Shown here: positions 1 through 10,509 of the stretch, piece after piece
Numbering within the stretch: the stretch's first letter is position 1
Layout: each line of letters starts with the position of its first letter
From: Falsiroseomonas sp050563545
GTDB lineage: Bacteria > Pseudomonadota > Alphaproteobacteria > Acetobacterales > Acetobacteraceae
DNA length: 64,000 bases
Reading direction: 5' to 3'
Assembly: GCF_050563545.1 (NCBI RefSeq)
Contig: NZ_JBNXUM010000006.1
Span: forward strand, 62,001-126,000
Notes under the pieces: model-generated
Database searches by the model: none
What the model was told of the DNA's origin: nothing
What the model saw: only the letters and a program-made list of their open reading frames with translations
Translations under genes and position numbers: made by a program

Positions 1-405
1 GCGAAGCAGATCGCGCGCCTGCCGCGGATCTGGGCCGCGCAGCCCGCGCATTGCGGGCCGATCGCGCGCGCGGCGCTCGGCCTGCCCGCGCAGGATGCCA
101 GGCCCACCATCGCCGAGGGCACCGCGATCGCGCAGCCGCTCCGCCTGCCGGAATGCCTGCATGCGCTCGAGGAGAGCGAGGGCGGCGCCGTGCTGCTGGA
201 GGAGGAGGAGATCGCCGCGGCCTCGCTGTCGCTCGCGCGTAGCGGCGTCTATGTCGAGCCGACCTGCGCCCAGGCCGCGGCGGCCTTCGGCAAGCTGCGC
301 GAGGCGGGGAAGATCGGCGCGGCGGAGACGGCGGTCGTGGTGCTGACGGGCACCGGGCTGAAATCGACGCCGCGCTATGCGGAGATGCTGGGGGTGGCGC
401 TGTGA
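1..405 (+). CDS. Threonine-synthase-like PLP enzyme, C-terminal fragment
   Basis: The frame is open from the first base of the window and stops at TGA 403-405, so only the last 134 residues are present. The fragment has the hallmarks of the C-terminal part of fold-type II PLP enzymes of the threonine synthase group: a GxYVEPTCAQAAAA stretch and a VVVLTGTGLKSTP segment, which in this family forms part of the PLP phosphate-binding end of the enzyme. The PLP lysine would lie upstream, outside the window. The assignment to threonine synthase rather than a paralogue such as a diaminopropionate lyase or another beta-family enzyme is by motif similarity only. The next gene, also a PLP enzyme acting on hydroxy amino acids, is compatible with a shared role in threonine or serine metabolism. 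Confidence 0.75.
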   Translation, partial: AKQIARLPRIWAAQPAHCGPIARAALGLPAQDARPTIAEGTAIAQPLRLPECLHALEESEGGAVLLEEEEIAAASLSLARSGVYVEPTCAQAAAAFGKLREAGKIGAAETAVVVLTGTGLKSTPRYAEMLGVAL

Positions 406-430
406 CTGCCCTCTCCGGCTTTTCTGCTTT

Positions 431-551
431 CCCTCTCCCCCTGGAAGGGGGAGAGGGCTGGGTGAGGGGGTCGCGAAGCTGGTCAGCGCAGCGTCGCCAG
501 CGCTGCGCGCCTCACCCTCACCCAACCCTCTCCCGCCCCGGCGGGAGAGGG
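431..551. repeat. GC-rich intergenic hairpin repeat, copy 1 (double hairpin)
   Basis: Two hairpins lie in the 205-bp gap between the first two genes. The first has arms at 431-442 and 446-457 (CCCTCTCCCCCT and its complement) and the second has arms at 526-536 and 541-551 (CCCTCTCCCGC and its complement). The sequences between them are also inverted copies of each other (GGGTGAGG near 461 and CCTCACCC near 510), so the whole stretch could fold into one long arm. Similar hairpins occur at seven other intergenic sites in the window. There is no T-run typical of an intrinsic terminator. Confidence 0.8.
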
Positions 552-610
552 CATTCATCGGCCATCCGCCATCTCCCCGATGGCAATGGCGGGACGGGTG
601 AGCGCAACCC

Positions 611-1711
611 ATGACCACCCTCCACGACCTCCCCACCCCATCCCTTCTCCTCGACCTCGACATCCTCCGCCGCAACATCGCGCGCATGGCGCAGGCCGTC
701 GCGCGCCACCCCGGCGTGATCCTCCGCCCGCACATGAAGACCGCGAAGTCCGCCGCGGTCGCCGACCTCGCGGCGCCCGGCAAGGGCCCGATCACCGTCA
801 GCACCATCACCGAGGCCCGCTACTTCGCCGACCACGGCTTCCGCGACCAGCTCTACGCCGTCGGCATCGTGCCCGCGAAGCTGGACGCGATCGCCGTGCT
901 GAACGCCGAGGGCAACCAGGTGAAGGTCATCACCGACGACCTCGCCACCGCGCGCGCGATCGCCGGGCATGCCGGCGTGCTGCCCACCCTGATCGAGGTG
1001 GATGTCGGCGAAGGCCGCGCCGGCGTCGCGCCCGACGACGACGCGCTGCTCGCCATCGCCGCCGCGCTCGGCCCGAAGCTCGCCGGCGTCGTCGCGCATT
1101 CCGGCCACAGCTATGCCGGCCGCAGCCCGGCCGAGATGGAGCAGGTCGCGGAGGCCGAGCGCGCCGGCATCTTGCTCGCCGCACGCCGCCTGCGCGATGC
1201 CGGGCACGAAGTCGGCATCGTCTCCGTGGGATCCTCGCCCGCGGCGCTCTACGCCCGCCACCTCGACGGCGTCACGGAGACGCGCGCCGGCGTCTACATG
1301 CTTGGCGACCTCTTCCAGGCCCAGATCGGCACGCATCCCCCGGACGACATCGCGGTCACCGTGCTCGCCTCCGTCATCGGCAACTACCCCCGGCGCGGCG
1401 CGGTGCTGCTCGATGCCGGCGCGCTCGCGCTGTCGAAGGACCGCAGCACCGAACGCGCGCCGCGCGATTTCGGATTCGGCCGGGTGCTCGACCTCGAGGG
1501 CCGCCCGATCGGCGAGGCCATCGTGACGCGCGTCCACCAGGAACATGGCGAGGCCAGCGGGCCAGGCCTGCCGCTCGATCGCCTGCCGGTCGGCGCGCGG
1601 GTGAGGATCCAGCCGAACCATGCCTGCCTGACCGCGGCCGCGCATGATCGCTTCCACGTGATCGAGGGCAGCCGCGTCGTCGCGGCATGGGAGCGGGTGA
1701 ACCATTGGTAA
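611..1711 (+). CDS. D-threonine aldolase / D-serine dehydratase-family PLP enzyme
   Basis: A 366-residue protein of the fold-type III (alanine-racemase-like) PLP family that includes D-threonine aldolase, D-serine dehydratase and 3-hydroxy-D-aspartate aldolase. It starts with the family signature TPSLLLDLDILRRNI, followed by LRPHMKT, in which Lys43 is the likely PLP Schiff-base lysine. Near the C terminus the PNHACL segment supplies the His-x-Cys pair that binds the divalent metal in eukaryotic-type D-serine dehydratases and D-threonine aldolases. The usual family length is about 360-380 residues, so the gene looks intact. The exact substrate cannot be told from sequence. It follows a threonine-synthase-like gene after a repeat-filled gap and may be expressed separately from it. 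The ATG at 611 is just upstream of the conserved N-terminal motif. Confidence 0.85.
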   Translation: MTTLHDLPTPSLLLDLDILRRNIARMAQAVARHPGVILRPHMKTAKSAAVADLAAPGKGPITVSTITEARYFADHGFRDQLYAVGIVPAKLDAIAVLNAEGNQVKVITDDLATARAIAGHAGVLPTLIEVDVGEGRAGVAPDDDALLAIAAALGPKLAGVVAHSGHSYAGRSPAEMEQVAEAERAGILLAARRLRDAGHEVGIVSVGSSPAALYARHLDGVTETRAGVYMLGDLFQAQIGTHPPDDIAVTVLASVIGNYPRRGAVLLDAGALALSKDRSTERAPRDFGFGRVLDLEGRPIGEAIVTRVHQEHGEASGPGLPLDRLPVGARVRIQPNHACLTAAAHDRFHVIEGSRVVAAWERVNHW

Positions 1712-1759
1712 CGGCGACGCAGGCCCGGCTTCACGCGCCGCCCGTTACCACGCACGGCC

Positions 1760-2173
1760 ATGCCCGGCCTTGCCCGCCGATCGCTGCTCGCCGCCCCGCT
1801 GCTGATCGCGCCCGCCACGGGCCGCGCCGCCGCGCGCGCCATCCCGCCCTTCCCGCTCTGGATCGGCCGCACCGCGCTGCTGCGCGGGGAGGCTGGCGCG
1901 GCGCGGCTGCTGCTGGCCGAGGACGGCACGGGCCTGATGAGCGTGCGTCTCCTTTTTCTCTGCTACGCGCTGCCCGTGCGGTCCTGGCGCGTCGAGGAGG
2001 ACGGGATGTCGGTGGTCTACAGCCGCGTCTCGGCGCTGGATTCCAGCCGCCTCATCCATGGCGAGGCGCATATCCTGCACGCCGAGAACCAGCTCCTCCT
2101 GATCGAGGCCGCGCGCCACCTCGCGACCTTCGAGGGCTTCGCCGAAGCGGGGCTGGCGCGCAGCTGCGGCTGA
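1760..2173 (+). CDS. Small exported protein of unknown function
   Basis: A 137-residue protein that I do not recognise. The N terminus (MPGLARRSLLAAPLLIAPATG) has two arginines followed by a short hydrophobic stretch and an Ala-x-Ala-like region around residues 18-25, so it looks like a signal peptide and possibly a Tat-type one. The mature part is mixed alpha/beta in composition, without repeats or recognisable catalytic motifs. One cysteine lies mid-chain (FLCYALP) and one at the end (SCG). It sits 48 bp after the PLP enzyme and 22 bp before a glycosyltransferase on the same strand, so it may be co-transcribed with either. Its codon usage matches the neighbours, which supports a real gene. 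Confidence 0.6.
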   Translation: MPGLARRSLLAAPLLIAPATGRAAARAIPPFPLWIGRTALLRGEAGAARLLLAEDGTGLMSVRLLFLCYALPVRSWRVEEDGMSVVYSRVSALDSSRLIHGEAHILHAENQLLLIEAARHLATFEGFAEAGLARSCG

Positions 2174-2195
2174 CACGCGGCCGGCGGGCCGCGCG

Positions 2196-3752
2196 ATGAC
2201 GCCGCCCTGGCTCGAGGAAGCGCTCGCCGAGGCCGGGACGGTCGTCTTCGACGTGCTGCGCGCCTGCGCCGCGCCGCTGCCGCCGCCGGACAGCCCGATC
2301 GTGCTCCTCGCCGCGCGCAACGAGATCCTGCGCATCGAGGCCTTCCTCGACCACTACCGCCGCGCCGGCATCCGGCGCTTCTGCGTGGTGGACAACGCCT
2401 CCGACGACGGCACGGCGGAGCTGCTGGCGGCGCAGCCCGACGTGGACCTGCTGTCCACCGCGCGGCCCTTCGCCACCTTCCGCAAGCAGGGCTGGCTGAT
2501 CGCCGCGATGCGCCGCTACGGCGAGGGGCGCTGGTACCTCTACCCCGACGCCGACGAGCTCGTCGTCTTCGACGGCATCGAGACCCGCGGCTTCGACGCG
2601 CTGGCGCGCCTGCTGGAGGCGCGCGGCATCCCGCGGCTGCGCGGAATCACGCTCGACATGTATCCTGGGGACGCGCTGGACCGTTCGGCCCTGCCGGACG
2701 GCGCGGGCCTGCTGGAGGCCACGCCCTTCCACGACGCCGCCGGCTATGCCGAGGCCGAGGGCCCGCTCGGCATGACGATCCGCGGCGGGCCGCGGCAGCG
2801 CCTGCTGGCCGGCCGCATCGGGCGCGGGGCGCAGCTCACGAAGATGCCGCTGTTCCGCGCGACCGCGGGCGCGCTGCCCGCGCATCCCCACTTCATCTGG
2901 CCGACCGGGGGCAACTGGGCGGCGCCGCGGCTGCTCGCGCTGCTGCACCTGAAGTTCCTGCCCGACCTGACGGCGCGCGCGCAGGCGAATGTCGCGCGCG
3001 GCGGCTACGCTCATGACGGCGTGATGTACCGGCAGATCGGGGCGGTCCTGGCCGCGAGGCCGTCGGTGCGCCTGAAGGGCCGGCTCAGCCGGCGCTATGC
3101 GGGCTCGGCCGGGCTGGTGGAGGCGGGGCTGATCGCGCCGGTGCCCTGGACGGGTGGGGCCGTGCTCGCCCCGCCGCCGGTGGCCGTCTCCGCCCTGTCC
3201 CCCGCGGCGCTGGAGCCGCGCGACGTCGCCCTGCTGCGCCGCGCGATCGCGGGCGTGGAGGCCGTCGCGGTCTTCGGGCTCGGGCCGGAGACGATGCTCG
3301 CGCTGCGCCTGGGCCAGGCGCGCATCGTGGCGGCGGAGCCCGACCGCGCGCTGGCGCAGGCCTTCGCGCGGCGGCCCCTCGCGCAGGCCGCGGCGGAGGC
3401 CGGGCGGCTGCGCCTGACGGAGGCCGACGCGGCGCGGCCCTGGGCGCATTGGCCGCGCGAGGATGCCTGGCCGGGCCTGGTGATCCTGGCGGGACGGCGC
3501 CGCGCCGCCCTTGCCCTCGCCACGCTGCGCCAGGCCGCGCTGTGCGGCGTGCCGGCCGCAGGGGTCGCGATCCTGTTCCGCGGCTTCGACGAGCATCATC
3601 CCGCCCACGCCGCGCTGCGCGCCTTTGCCGACATCGTCGCGCGCGGACCGCGCCTGGCGCTGCTGCGCGCGCGAGACGGCAACAGGCCGCAGGCGCTCAA
3701 GGCCGCCCTGCTCGCGCAGCGCGGCGATGCACGCTATCGCCGGTCGGGATAG
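2196..3752 (+). CDS. Glycosyltransferase family 2 protein with extra C-terminal Rossmann-like domain
   Basis: A 518-residue protein. Residues about 34-125 carry the family 2 core of the Glyco_tranf_2_4 type: VLLAARNEILRIEAFLDHY, then VVDNASDDGTAELL, then YPDADE. The Asp-Ala-Asp at 118-120 is the metal and nucleotide-sugar binding motif. Residues up to about 300 look like the rest of this domain. From about residue 340 a separate segment reads like a nucleotide-binding Rossmann fold (VAVFGLGPETMLALRLG, then IVAAEP), similar in layout to SAM-dependent methyltransferases, though the glycine pattern is not canonical. There are no membrane segments, so it is probably cytoplasmic and transfers a sugar to a polysaccharide or lipid carrier. 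The acceptor is unknown. The stop overlaps the convergent TRIC gene by 19 bp. Confidence 0.8.
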   Translation: MTPPWLEEALAEAGTVVFDVLRACAAPLPPPDSPIVLLAARNEILRIEAFLDHYRRAGIRRFCVVDNASDDGTAELLAAQPDVDLLSTARPFATFRKQGWLIAAMRRYGEGRWYLYPDADELVVFDGIETRGFDALARLLEARGIPRLRGITLDMYPGDALDRSALPDGAGLLEATPFHDAAGYAEAEGPLGMTIRGGPRQRLLAGRIGRGAQLTKMPLFRATAGALPAHPHFIWPTGGNWAAPRLLALLHLKFLPDLTARAQANVARGGYAHDGVMYRQIGAVLAARPSVRLKGRLSRRYAGSAGLVEAGLIAPVPWTGGAVLAPPPVAVSALSPAALEPRDVALLRRAIAGVEAVAVFGLGPETMLALRLGQARIVAAEPDRALAQAFARRPLAQAAAEAGRLRLTEADAARPWAHWPREDAWPGLVILAGRRRAALALATLRQAALCGVPAAGVAILFRGFDEHHPAHAALRAFADIVARGPRLALLRARDGNRPQALKAALLAQRGDARYRRSG

Positions 3753-4381
3753 TCCCGCGCCGGGCGCGCGCGGTAGCTCGGCAGTGACCAGCCGAAGCGG
3801 ATCGCCGCGGCGCGGATCGCGAAGCCCAGCAGGATGCCGGCCGGCACCGCGACGTCGCGCTGCAGGGGGGCGAGGCGCAGCGCGACATAGGCCGCGGCGC
3901 CCGCGGCGGCGGCGGTGATGTAGATCTCGCGCCGCAGGATCAGCGGCAGCTCGTTGCAGATGACGTCGCGCAGGATCCCACCCCCCGTCGCGGTGACGAC
4001 GCCGAGCAGCACGGCCGCCCAGGGGTCGGCGCCGGCGATCAGCGCGATCTCCGCCCCCAGCACGGCAAACAGCGCGAGCCCGACCGCATCGGCCCAGAGC
4101 AGCGCACGGAAGCGGCTTTCCAACCAGGGCGCCACGGCGAAGACCAGCAGCCCCGCCGCCGCGGCGACCGCGATCAGGTCGGGTCGGCCGAGCCAGAACA
4201 GCGGGGTCCGCCCCAGCAGCAGGTCGCGCAGCGTCCCGCCGCCGAAGCCGGTGACGCAGGCCATCAGCACGAAGCCCACCGCGTCCATCTGCTTGCGGCT
4301 CGCGACCAGCGCGCCGGAGATCGCGAAGACCGCGATCCCCGCGATGTCGAGGACGCGCAGCGCCGTGTCGAGCCCGCCCAA
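3734..4381 (-). CDS. TRIC-type (UPF0126, YicG-like) cation channel family membrane protein
   Basis: A 215-residue integral membrane protein made of two homologous halves of about 100 residues. Each half carries the family's glycine-rich turn: GFGGGTLRDLLLGRTPLF in the first and GGGILRDVICNELPLIL in the second. Characterised bacterial TRIC proteins are trimeric potassium-permeable channels, and most genomic copies are untested. About seven membrane segments are visible. I prefer a TTG start at 4381. It lies 7 bases after a GGAG Shine-Dalgarno (4389-4392, minus strand) and 5 bp beyond the stop of the upstream MFS gene. An ATG at 4420 would add a charged, non-membrane-like leader inside that gene. 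The pair is probably one transcription unit. Confidence 0.85.
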   Translation of the reverse strand: MGGLDTALRVLDIAGIAVFAISGALVASRKQMDAVGFVLMACVTGFGGGTLRDLLLGRTPLFWLGRPDLIAVAAAAGLLVFAVAPWLESRFRALLWADAVGLALFAVLGAEIALIAGADPWAAVLLGVVTATGGGILRDVICNELPLILRREIYITAAAAGAAAYVALRLAPLQRDVAVPAGILLGFAIRAAAIRFGWSLPSYRARPARDYPDRR

Positions 4382-4385
4382 GCAG

Positions 4386-5609
4386 CTACTCCGCCGGGAC
4401 CGCCCGCACGCCCATCGCACGCTTCGCGGCCCCCTGGGCGCTGCCCATGCAGAGCAGCGAGAGGATCAGCAGCCCCGCCGCGGCGGGGAAGACCAGCCAG
4501 GCGAGGCCGAGGTCGATCAGGAAGCCGAAGGGCACCGGCGTGATCGCGCCGCCAAGCGGCAGCCCGGCGGAGACGAAGCCGAACACCTTGCCCATCTGCC
4601 CCGGCGGCGAGGCTTCCTTCAGCATCACGTCGCGCGGCGTGCGCGACGCGCCCATCGCCAGCCCCGCGACGAAGGCGACCACGGGCAGCATCACCTCCGG
4701 CATCGGCAGCACGCCCATCGCCAGCAGCAGTGCCGCGGCGAAGCAGGTCAGCACCACGATGAAGGGCATGTGCCTCGTCGAGCGGTCGGCGAACCAGCCG
4801 CCGACCAGCGTGCCCGCCGTGCCGCCCGCCATGTAGCCCGTCAGCGCGAAGGAGGCGATCGCCACCGGCGTGCCCCAGAGCTTGCCCAGCACCGTGATGG
4901 AGAAGGCCTGGATCGCCGAGCCCGCCATGGAGGAGAGCAGGAAGAAGGCGAAGAAGAGCAGGATCGGGCGCGACATCAGCAATTCGCGCCCGCTGGGCTG
5001 CGCATCGTTCTTCGCCGGGCGCGCCTGGTCCTGCAGGATGCGGCTCTGCCAGAGGATCGCGAACGCCACCGGCACGCCGATCAGGCCCAGGATCAGCAGC
5101 GCCTGGCGCCAATCCATCACCAACAGCATCCCCGCCACCACCGGCGGCGCGACGGCGAAGCCGAGATTGCCGGTGAAGGTGTGCATCGCGAAGGCGCGGC
5201 CCATGCGCGACTTGTCGATGGACGACCCGAGGATGGCGTAGTCCGCGGGGTGGATCACCGAGTTGCCGACCCCCGACAGCAATGCCAGCACCAGGATCGC
5301 CCAGTAGCCTGGCGCGAAGGCCATCCCCGCGATGGTCACGCCCATCAGCACGATCCCGCCGACGAGGAAGGGCCGTGCGCCGTAGCGGTCCACCAGGAAG
5401 CCGACAGGGGTCTGCAGCACGGCCGTCACCGCGGACATCAGCGCCACGGCAAGGCCCAGCTCGGCATAGGTGACGCCGAACTCGTCGCGCCAAACCAGGA
5501 ACAGCGGCGGCAGGCAGAGCAGGTAGAAATGGCTGAGGAAATGGCCCGTGCCGATCAGCGTCAGGATGCGGGCATCGCGGCCGATCGGGGCGGCAGGGGC
5601 ATGGGCCAT
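4386..5609 (-). CDS. MFS transporter, fosmidomycin-resistance-like subfamily
   Basis: A 407-residue major facilitator superfamily permease with about 12 membrane segments. The start of the first helix (GTGHFLSHFYLLCLPPLF) and the loop after helix 2-3 (GFLVDRYGARPFLVGG), which corresponds to MFS motif A, resemble the Fsr/fosmidomycin-resistance subgroup, whose members export or import small organic anions. A central charged loop (around SRILQDQARPAKND) separates the two six-helix halves. The ATG at 5609 is chosen because GGAG lies nine bases upstream. An upstream ATG at 5666 would add 19 residues without membrane character. The substrate cannot be predicted. It is divergent from glmS, with about 200 bp between the two starts holding both promoters, and is followed by the TRIC gene. 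Confidence 0.85.
   Translation of the reverse strand: MAHAPAAPIGRDARILTLIGTGHFLSHFYLLCLPPLFLVWRDEFGVTYAELGLAVALMSAVTAVLQTPVGFLVDRYGARPFLVGGIVLMGVTIAGMAFAPGYWAILVLALLSGVGNSVIHPADYAILGSSIDKSRMGRAFAMHTFTGNLGFAVAPPVVAGMLLVMDWRQALLILGLIGVPVAFAILWQSRILQDQARPAKNDAQPSGRELLMSRPILLFFAFFLLSSMAGSAIQAFSITVLGKLWGTPVAIASFALTGYMAGGTAGTLVGGWFADRSTRHMPFIVVLTCFAAALLLAMGVLPMPEVMLPVVAFVAGLAMGASRTPRDVMLKEASPPGQMGKVFGFVSAGLPLGGAITPVPFGFLIDLGLAWLVFPAAAGLLILSLLCMGSAQGAAKRAMGVRAVPAE
4389..4392 (-). promoter_or_regulatory. Ribosome binding site deciding a TTG start
   Basis: GGAG on the minus strand, 7 bases before TTG 4381-4379 and inside the last codons of the MFS gene. It supports the TTG start of the TRIC-type gene over an ATG 39 bases further upstream. 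Confidence 0.55.
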
Positions 5610-5806
5610 GCCAGCTGGCTCTCCGGTGGGACAGGGGAAGCGGCAAGCTGCGCCTCGCCCTCCCACGGGTCAACCACGGCGTGCAGGATGCTGCCCTGCG
5701 CAAAGGGGTGAAACAGGGTGTGAACGCCTGCTGTCGCAGCGGTGATTCCGCCCCTGGCCTGGACCGGCTAGACCCTTGGGTGAACAACCCTGGAGACCAT
5801 GGCCCC

Positions 5807-7626
<1,820 letters not shown>

Positions 7627-7630
<4 letters not shown>

Positions 7631-9306
7631 GCGTCGGCTCTGATAACCGCAGGGCCGACAGGCCCGGAGGTCTGAATCGGCGGCGGCACGGCGTACTCGC
7701 GCATGAGACCGACGCGCTGATCCTCGGATCGGGCGCGGCGGGGCTGACGGCTGCGCTGGCAGCCGCCGTTGCTGGCTTGCGCGTGACGGTGCTGGAGAAG
7801 GCCGATGTCGTCGGCGGCACCAGCGCCATGTCGGGCGCGGGCACCTGGATCCCCGCCAACCACCACGCCGCCGCGGCGGGCATCGCCGACAGCCCGGAGG
7901 AGGCGCTGGCCTATATCCGCGCCGCGGCGCCCCCTGGCTGGGCCGAGCGCGAGGACGCGCTGTGGCAGCGCCTCGTCGAGGCCTCGGCTCCGATGCTGCG
8001 CTTCGTCGAGGAACACTCCCCGCTCCGCTTCGCGCTGACGCCGGAGCCCGATCCCTTGCGCGACCTGCCCGGCGCCAAGCCGCGCGGGCGCATGGTCTCG
8101 CCGCTGCCGCTGTCGCGTTTTCGGGCCGGCCGCTTCGCGTCGCGCATCCGCAAGAGCCAGATCCCGGAGCTCTTCACCTATCACGAGGCCGTCGAGACCG
8201 ATCTCTATCACCATCCCTACCGCACGGCCTGGCAGCTCTGGCCGCGGCTGCTGTGGCGCCTGCTGACCAACACGCGGGGCAAGGGCACGGCGCTGATCGT
8301 GGGCCTCATCCGCGGCTGCCTCGATGCCGGCGTCCGGATCGAGACCGGCGCGCGGGCCGTGGAACTGCTGAAGGACCGCATGGGCACGGTGACCGGCGCG
8401 CTGGTTGAGCAGCGCGGTGTGACAGAGCGCGTGACCGCGCGGCGCGGCGTGGTGATCGCGACCGGCGGCTTCGAATGGGACGCGGAGCGTCTGGAGCGGC
8501 ATTTCCCCGGCGGCGCCGACTATCTCGGCAGCGCGCCGACCAACACCGGCGACGGGCACCGCATGGCGGAAGCCGTGGGCGCCGCGCTGGACCGCATGGA
8601 CCAGGCGACGCTCTCGCCCTGCATCCCCGTGCGGCATGAGGGGCGCATCATGGCGCAGCCCGTGCCCTTCCACACCGAGCCCAACGCGATCCTCGTCAAC
8701 CGCCACGGCCTGCGCTTCGTCAACGAGCTGACCTTCAACATCGGCGAGGCGCTGGATGCCCGCGACGCCGACGGTCGGCCGGTGAATCAGCCCTGCTGGG
8801 TGATTAGCGACGAGCTGCTGCCGTATCGCTTGCCGCCGGCGCGATGGGCCGCGCAGGCCGATCCGTCCTGGCTGCATCGCGACGACACGATAGCGGGGCT
8901 CGCCGCGCGCATCGGGCTCGATCCCGCCGTGCTGGAGGCGACGGTGGCGCGCTACAACGCGGCTTGCGCGGAAGGGCGAGACGGCGATTTCGGCCGGCCC
9001 TCGGCGGCGGACGCCGCGGCGAAGGGCGACAAGCGGCGTCGCGGGGGCCTGGAGCCGATCGAGCGCGCGCCGTTCCTCGCGATGCCGTTCAGCCGGTCCA
9101 TCCTGGGGACCAAGGGCGGGCCGCGCACGGACGATCGCGCGCGGGTGCTGGATGTCGAGGGCCATGTGATCCCCGGGCTCTTCGCCGCCGGCGCATCGAG
9201 CGCCAATCCCATCGGCACGCGCGGCGTCGGCGCGGGCACGACGATCGGCCCCTACATGACCTGGGGGTATGTGGCGGGGACGGAGATCGCCAGGCGCAAC
9301 CGCTGA
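7627..9306 (+). CDS. FAD-dependent oxidoreductase, fumarate reductase / 3-ketosteroid dehydrogenase-like
   Basis: A flavoprotein of 559 residues if it starts at GTG 7627, which overlaps the glmS stop (GTGA) and suggests translational coupling. After a basic leader of about 30 residues comes the dinucleotide-binding motif LILGSGAAGLTAAL with the FAD ribose glutamate in VLEKADVVGGTSAMSGAG. The C-terminal FAD-binding motif reads GLFAAGASSANPIGTRGVGAG...IGPYMTWGYVAG. This layout is that of the FAD_binding_2 family (fumarate reductase flavoprotein, KstD-type 3-oxosteroid-1-dehydrogenases, and many uncharacterised paralogues). No heme or FMN domain is attached. The substrate is unknown. It may act on a short-chain unsaturated acid or a cyclic ketone. 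The start is uncertain because no ATG lies before the FAD motif. Confidence 0.8.
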
Positions 9307-9316
9307 ACGCCCGGCA

Positions 9317-10126
9317 TCAACCCGTGACCTCGTCGGTGAAGACGCGGAAGCCCGACAGGGTGCAGGGCCCGAAGGTCGTCGCGATGGCAACGTCGGTCGC
9401 GTCGCGCCCGCGCGCCATCAGGATGCGCCCAATGCGCGGGGTGTTGTTGCGCGCGTCGAAGGTATGCCAGCGGTCATCCAGGAAGGCCTCGAACCAGGCC
9501 GCGAAATCCATCGGCCCGTGCGGCGGCGGCACGCCGATATCGCCGAGATAGCCGGTGCAGTAGCGTGCGGGGATGTTGACGCAGCGGCAGAGCGTGACGG
9601 CCAGATGCGCATAGTCGCGGCAGACGCCGCGCCGCTCGTCGAAGGCCTCGGACGCGGTGCGGGTCGGGCGCGCATGCTCGTAGCCGAAGCCGATGCGGTC
9701 ATGCACGAAGTCGCAGATCGCCTGGACGCGCGCCCATCCCGTCGGGCCCTGGCCGAACAGCGCCCAGGCGGCCTCCGCCAGCCGGTCGGTGTCGCAGTAA
9801 TGGCTGCCGAGCAGGAAGGTCAGCATCTCGTCGGGCAGCGATTCCACGGGACGCTGCCGGGCCAGCGGCGACAGCGCGTCCGGCATGCCGGAATCCCGTT
9901 TCAGCAGCCGCGTCGAGATCACCAGCCGCCCGACCGGCGCGACGATGCGCGTGCAGCAATTGCCGAAGCCGTCGACATAGTGCCGCGCCGGGATGGCCGG
10001 CGCGAAGGAGACCTCATGCTCGCCGACGAGGTCGGGCAGCCGCGACGCATGCGGGCTGACGACGAGCAGCATCGGCGTGGGCTGCGGGCAGTCATAGGTG
10101 ATCTCGCAGCCCGCGGCGATGAGCAT
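9317..10126 (-). CDS. Transglutaminase-like family protein
   Basis: A 269-residue protein of the bacterial transglutaminase-like (papain-fold) superfamily. An N-terminal beta-rich domain (residues 1-95) precedes the core. The core holds the candidate nucleophile Cys169 in ERRGVCRDYAHLA, followed by the conserved PARYCTGYLGDIG strand. In classical members the next catalytic residue is a His in an HAW motif. Here that position reads DFAAWFEAF, and a His occurs later in WHTFDARNN together with the likely catalytic Asp. The protein may therefore use a shifted His or have reduced activity. It has no signal peptide. The ATG at 10126 has a G-rich Shine-Dalgarno-like run. It lies 32 bp downstream of a small membrane-protein gene and is convergent with the flavoprotein gene. 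Confidence 0.8.
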   Translation of the reverse strand: MLIAAGCEITYDCPQPTPMLLVVSPHASRLPDLVGEHEVSFAPAIPARHYVDGFGNCCTRIVAPVGRLVISTRLLKRDSGMPDALSPLARQRPVESLPDEMLTFLLGSHYCDTDRLAEAAWALFGQGPTGWARVQAICDFVHDRIGFGYEHARPTRTASEAFDERRGVCRDYAHLAVTLCRCVNIPARYCTGYLGDIGVPPPHGPMDFAAWFEAFLDDRWHTFDARNNTPRIGRILMARGRDATDVAIATTFGPCTLSGFRVFTDEVTG

Positions 10127-10158
10127 CGGCAGCCCCGCCGGTGCCTGGCCCGCCGCGA

Positions 10159-10509
10159 TCAGCGCGACAGCCGGTTGGCGCAGGCATAGGCGACTTCCTG
10201 GTCGGCGCTGCCGGCGGCGGCACCCGGCATGGTCGCGAAGCGCCGCGCGAGCTCGCCGCGTGCCTGCCAGTCGAGGGCTGCGCTGCCAGGCGTCGCGGCG
10301 CGCGCGCGCTCCGCGCAGAAGGCGGCCTGCTGCTCGACGACGCTGCTGCGCGTCGCGGCCTCGGCGGTGCTGGTGCGGACCTGGAAGCCGGCGAAGCCGG
10401 AGATGATCGGACCGGCGACAAGGCCGATGATCAGCCCCGTCAGCATGGGCTTCGTCTCGGTCCAGCGGGTGGCGAGCCTGGCGCGCAGGCCGGGTGTCGT
10501 GGCGGACAT
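10159..10509 (-). CDS. Single-pass membrane protein of unknown function
   Basis: A 116-residue protein with one strong membrane segment (about residues 22-42, MLTGLIIGLVAGPIISGFAG) after a basic cytoplasmic leader. The soluble part contains two cysteines (AAFCAER and VAYACANRLS) and the phrase FATMPG. This resembles a family of small alphaproteobacterial proteins in which a membrane anchor is followed by a region with a central Cys, an ATMPG motif and a C-terminal ACA. I recognise the pattern but know no function. The two cysteines could form a disulfide in the periplasm. ATG 10509 is preferred over an upstream ATG at 10542 that would add a non-conserved leader. It is probably co-transcribed with the transglutaminase-like gene. 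Confidence 0.65.
   Translation of the reverse strand: MSATTPGLRARLATRWTETKPMLTGLIIGLVAGPIISGFAGFQVRTSTAEAATRSSVVEQQAAFCAERARAATPGSAALDWQARGELARRFATMPGAAAGSADQEVAYACANRLSR

Noticed and set aside
518..1705. Long minus-strand open frame opposite the D-threonine aldolase-type gene
   Set aside because: It is antisense to a well-supported gene and its translation is Arg/Asp/His/Gly-rich with no family motif, the expected shadow in very GC-rich coding DNA.
4382..4420. ATG 4420 as start of the TRIC-type gene
   Set aside because: It would overlap the MFS gene by 35 bp and add a charged leader; TTG 4381 has a proper GGAG 7 bases upstream.
3954..5711. Long plus-strand open frame opposite the TRIC and MFS genes
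   Set aside because: The minus-strand products have clear membrane segments and conserved motifs, and the plus-strand translation is low-complexity.
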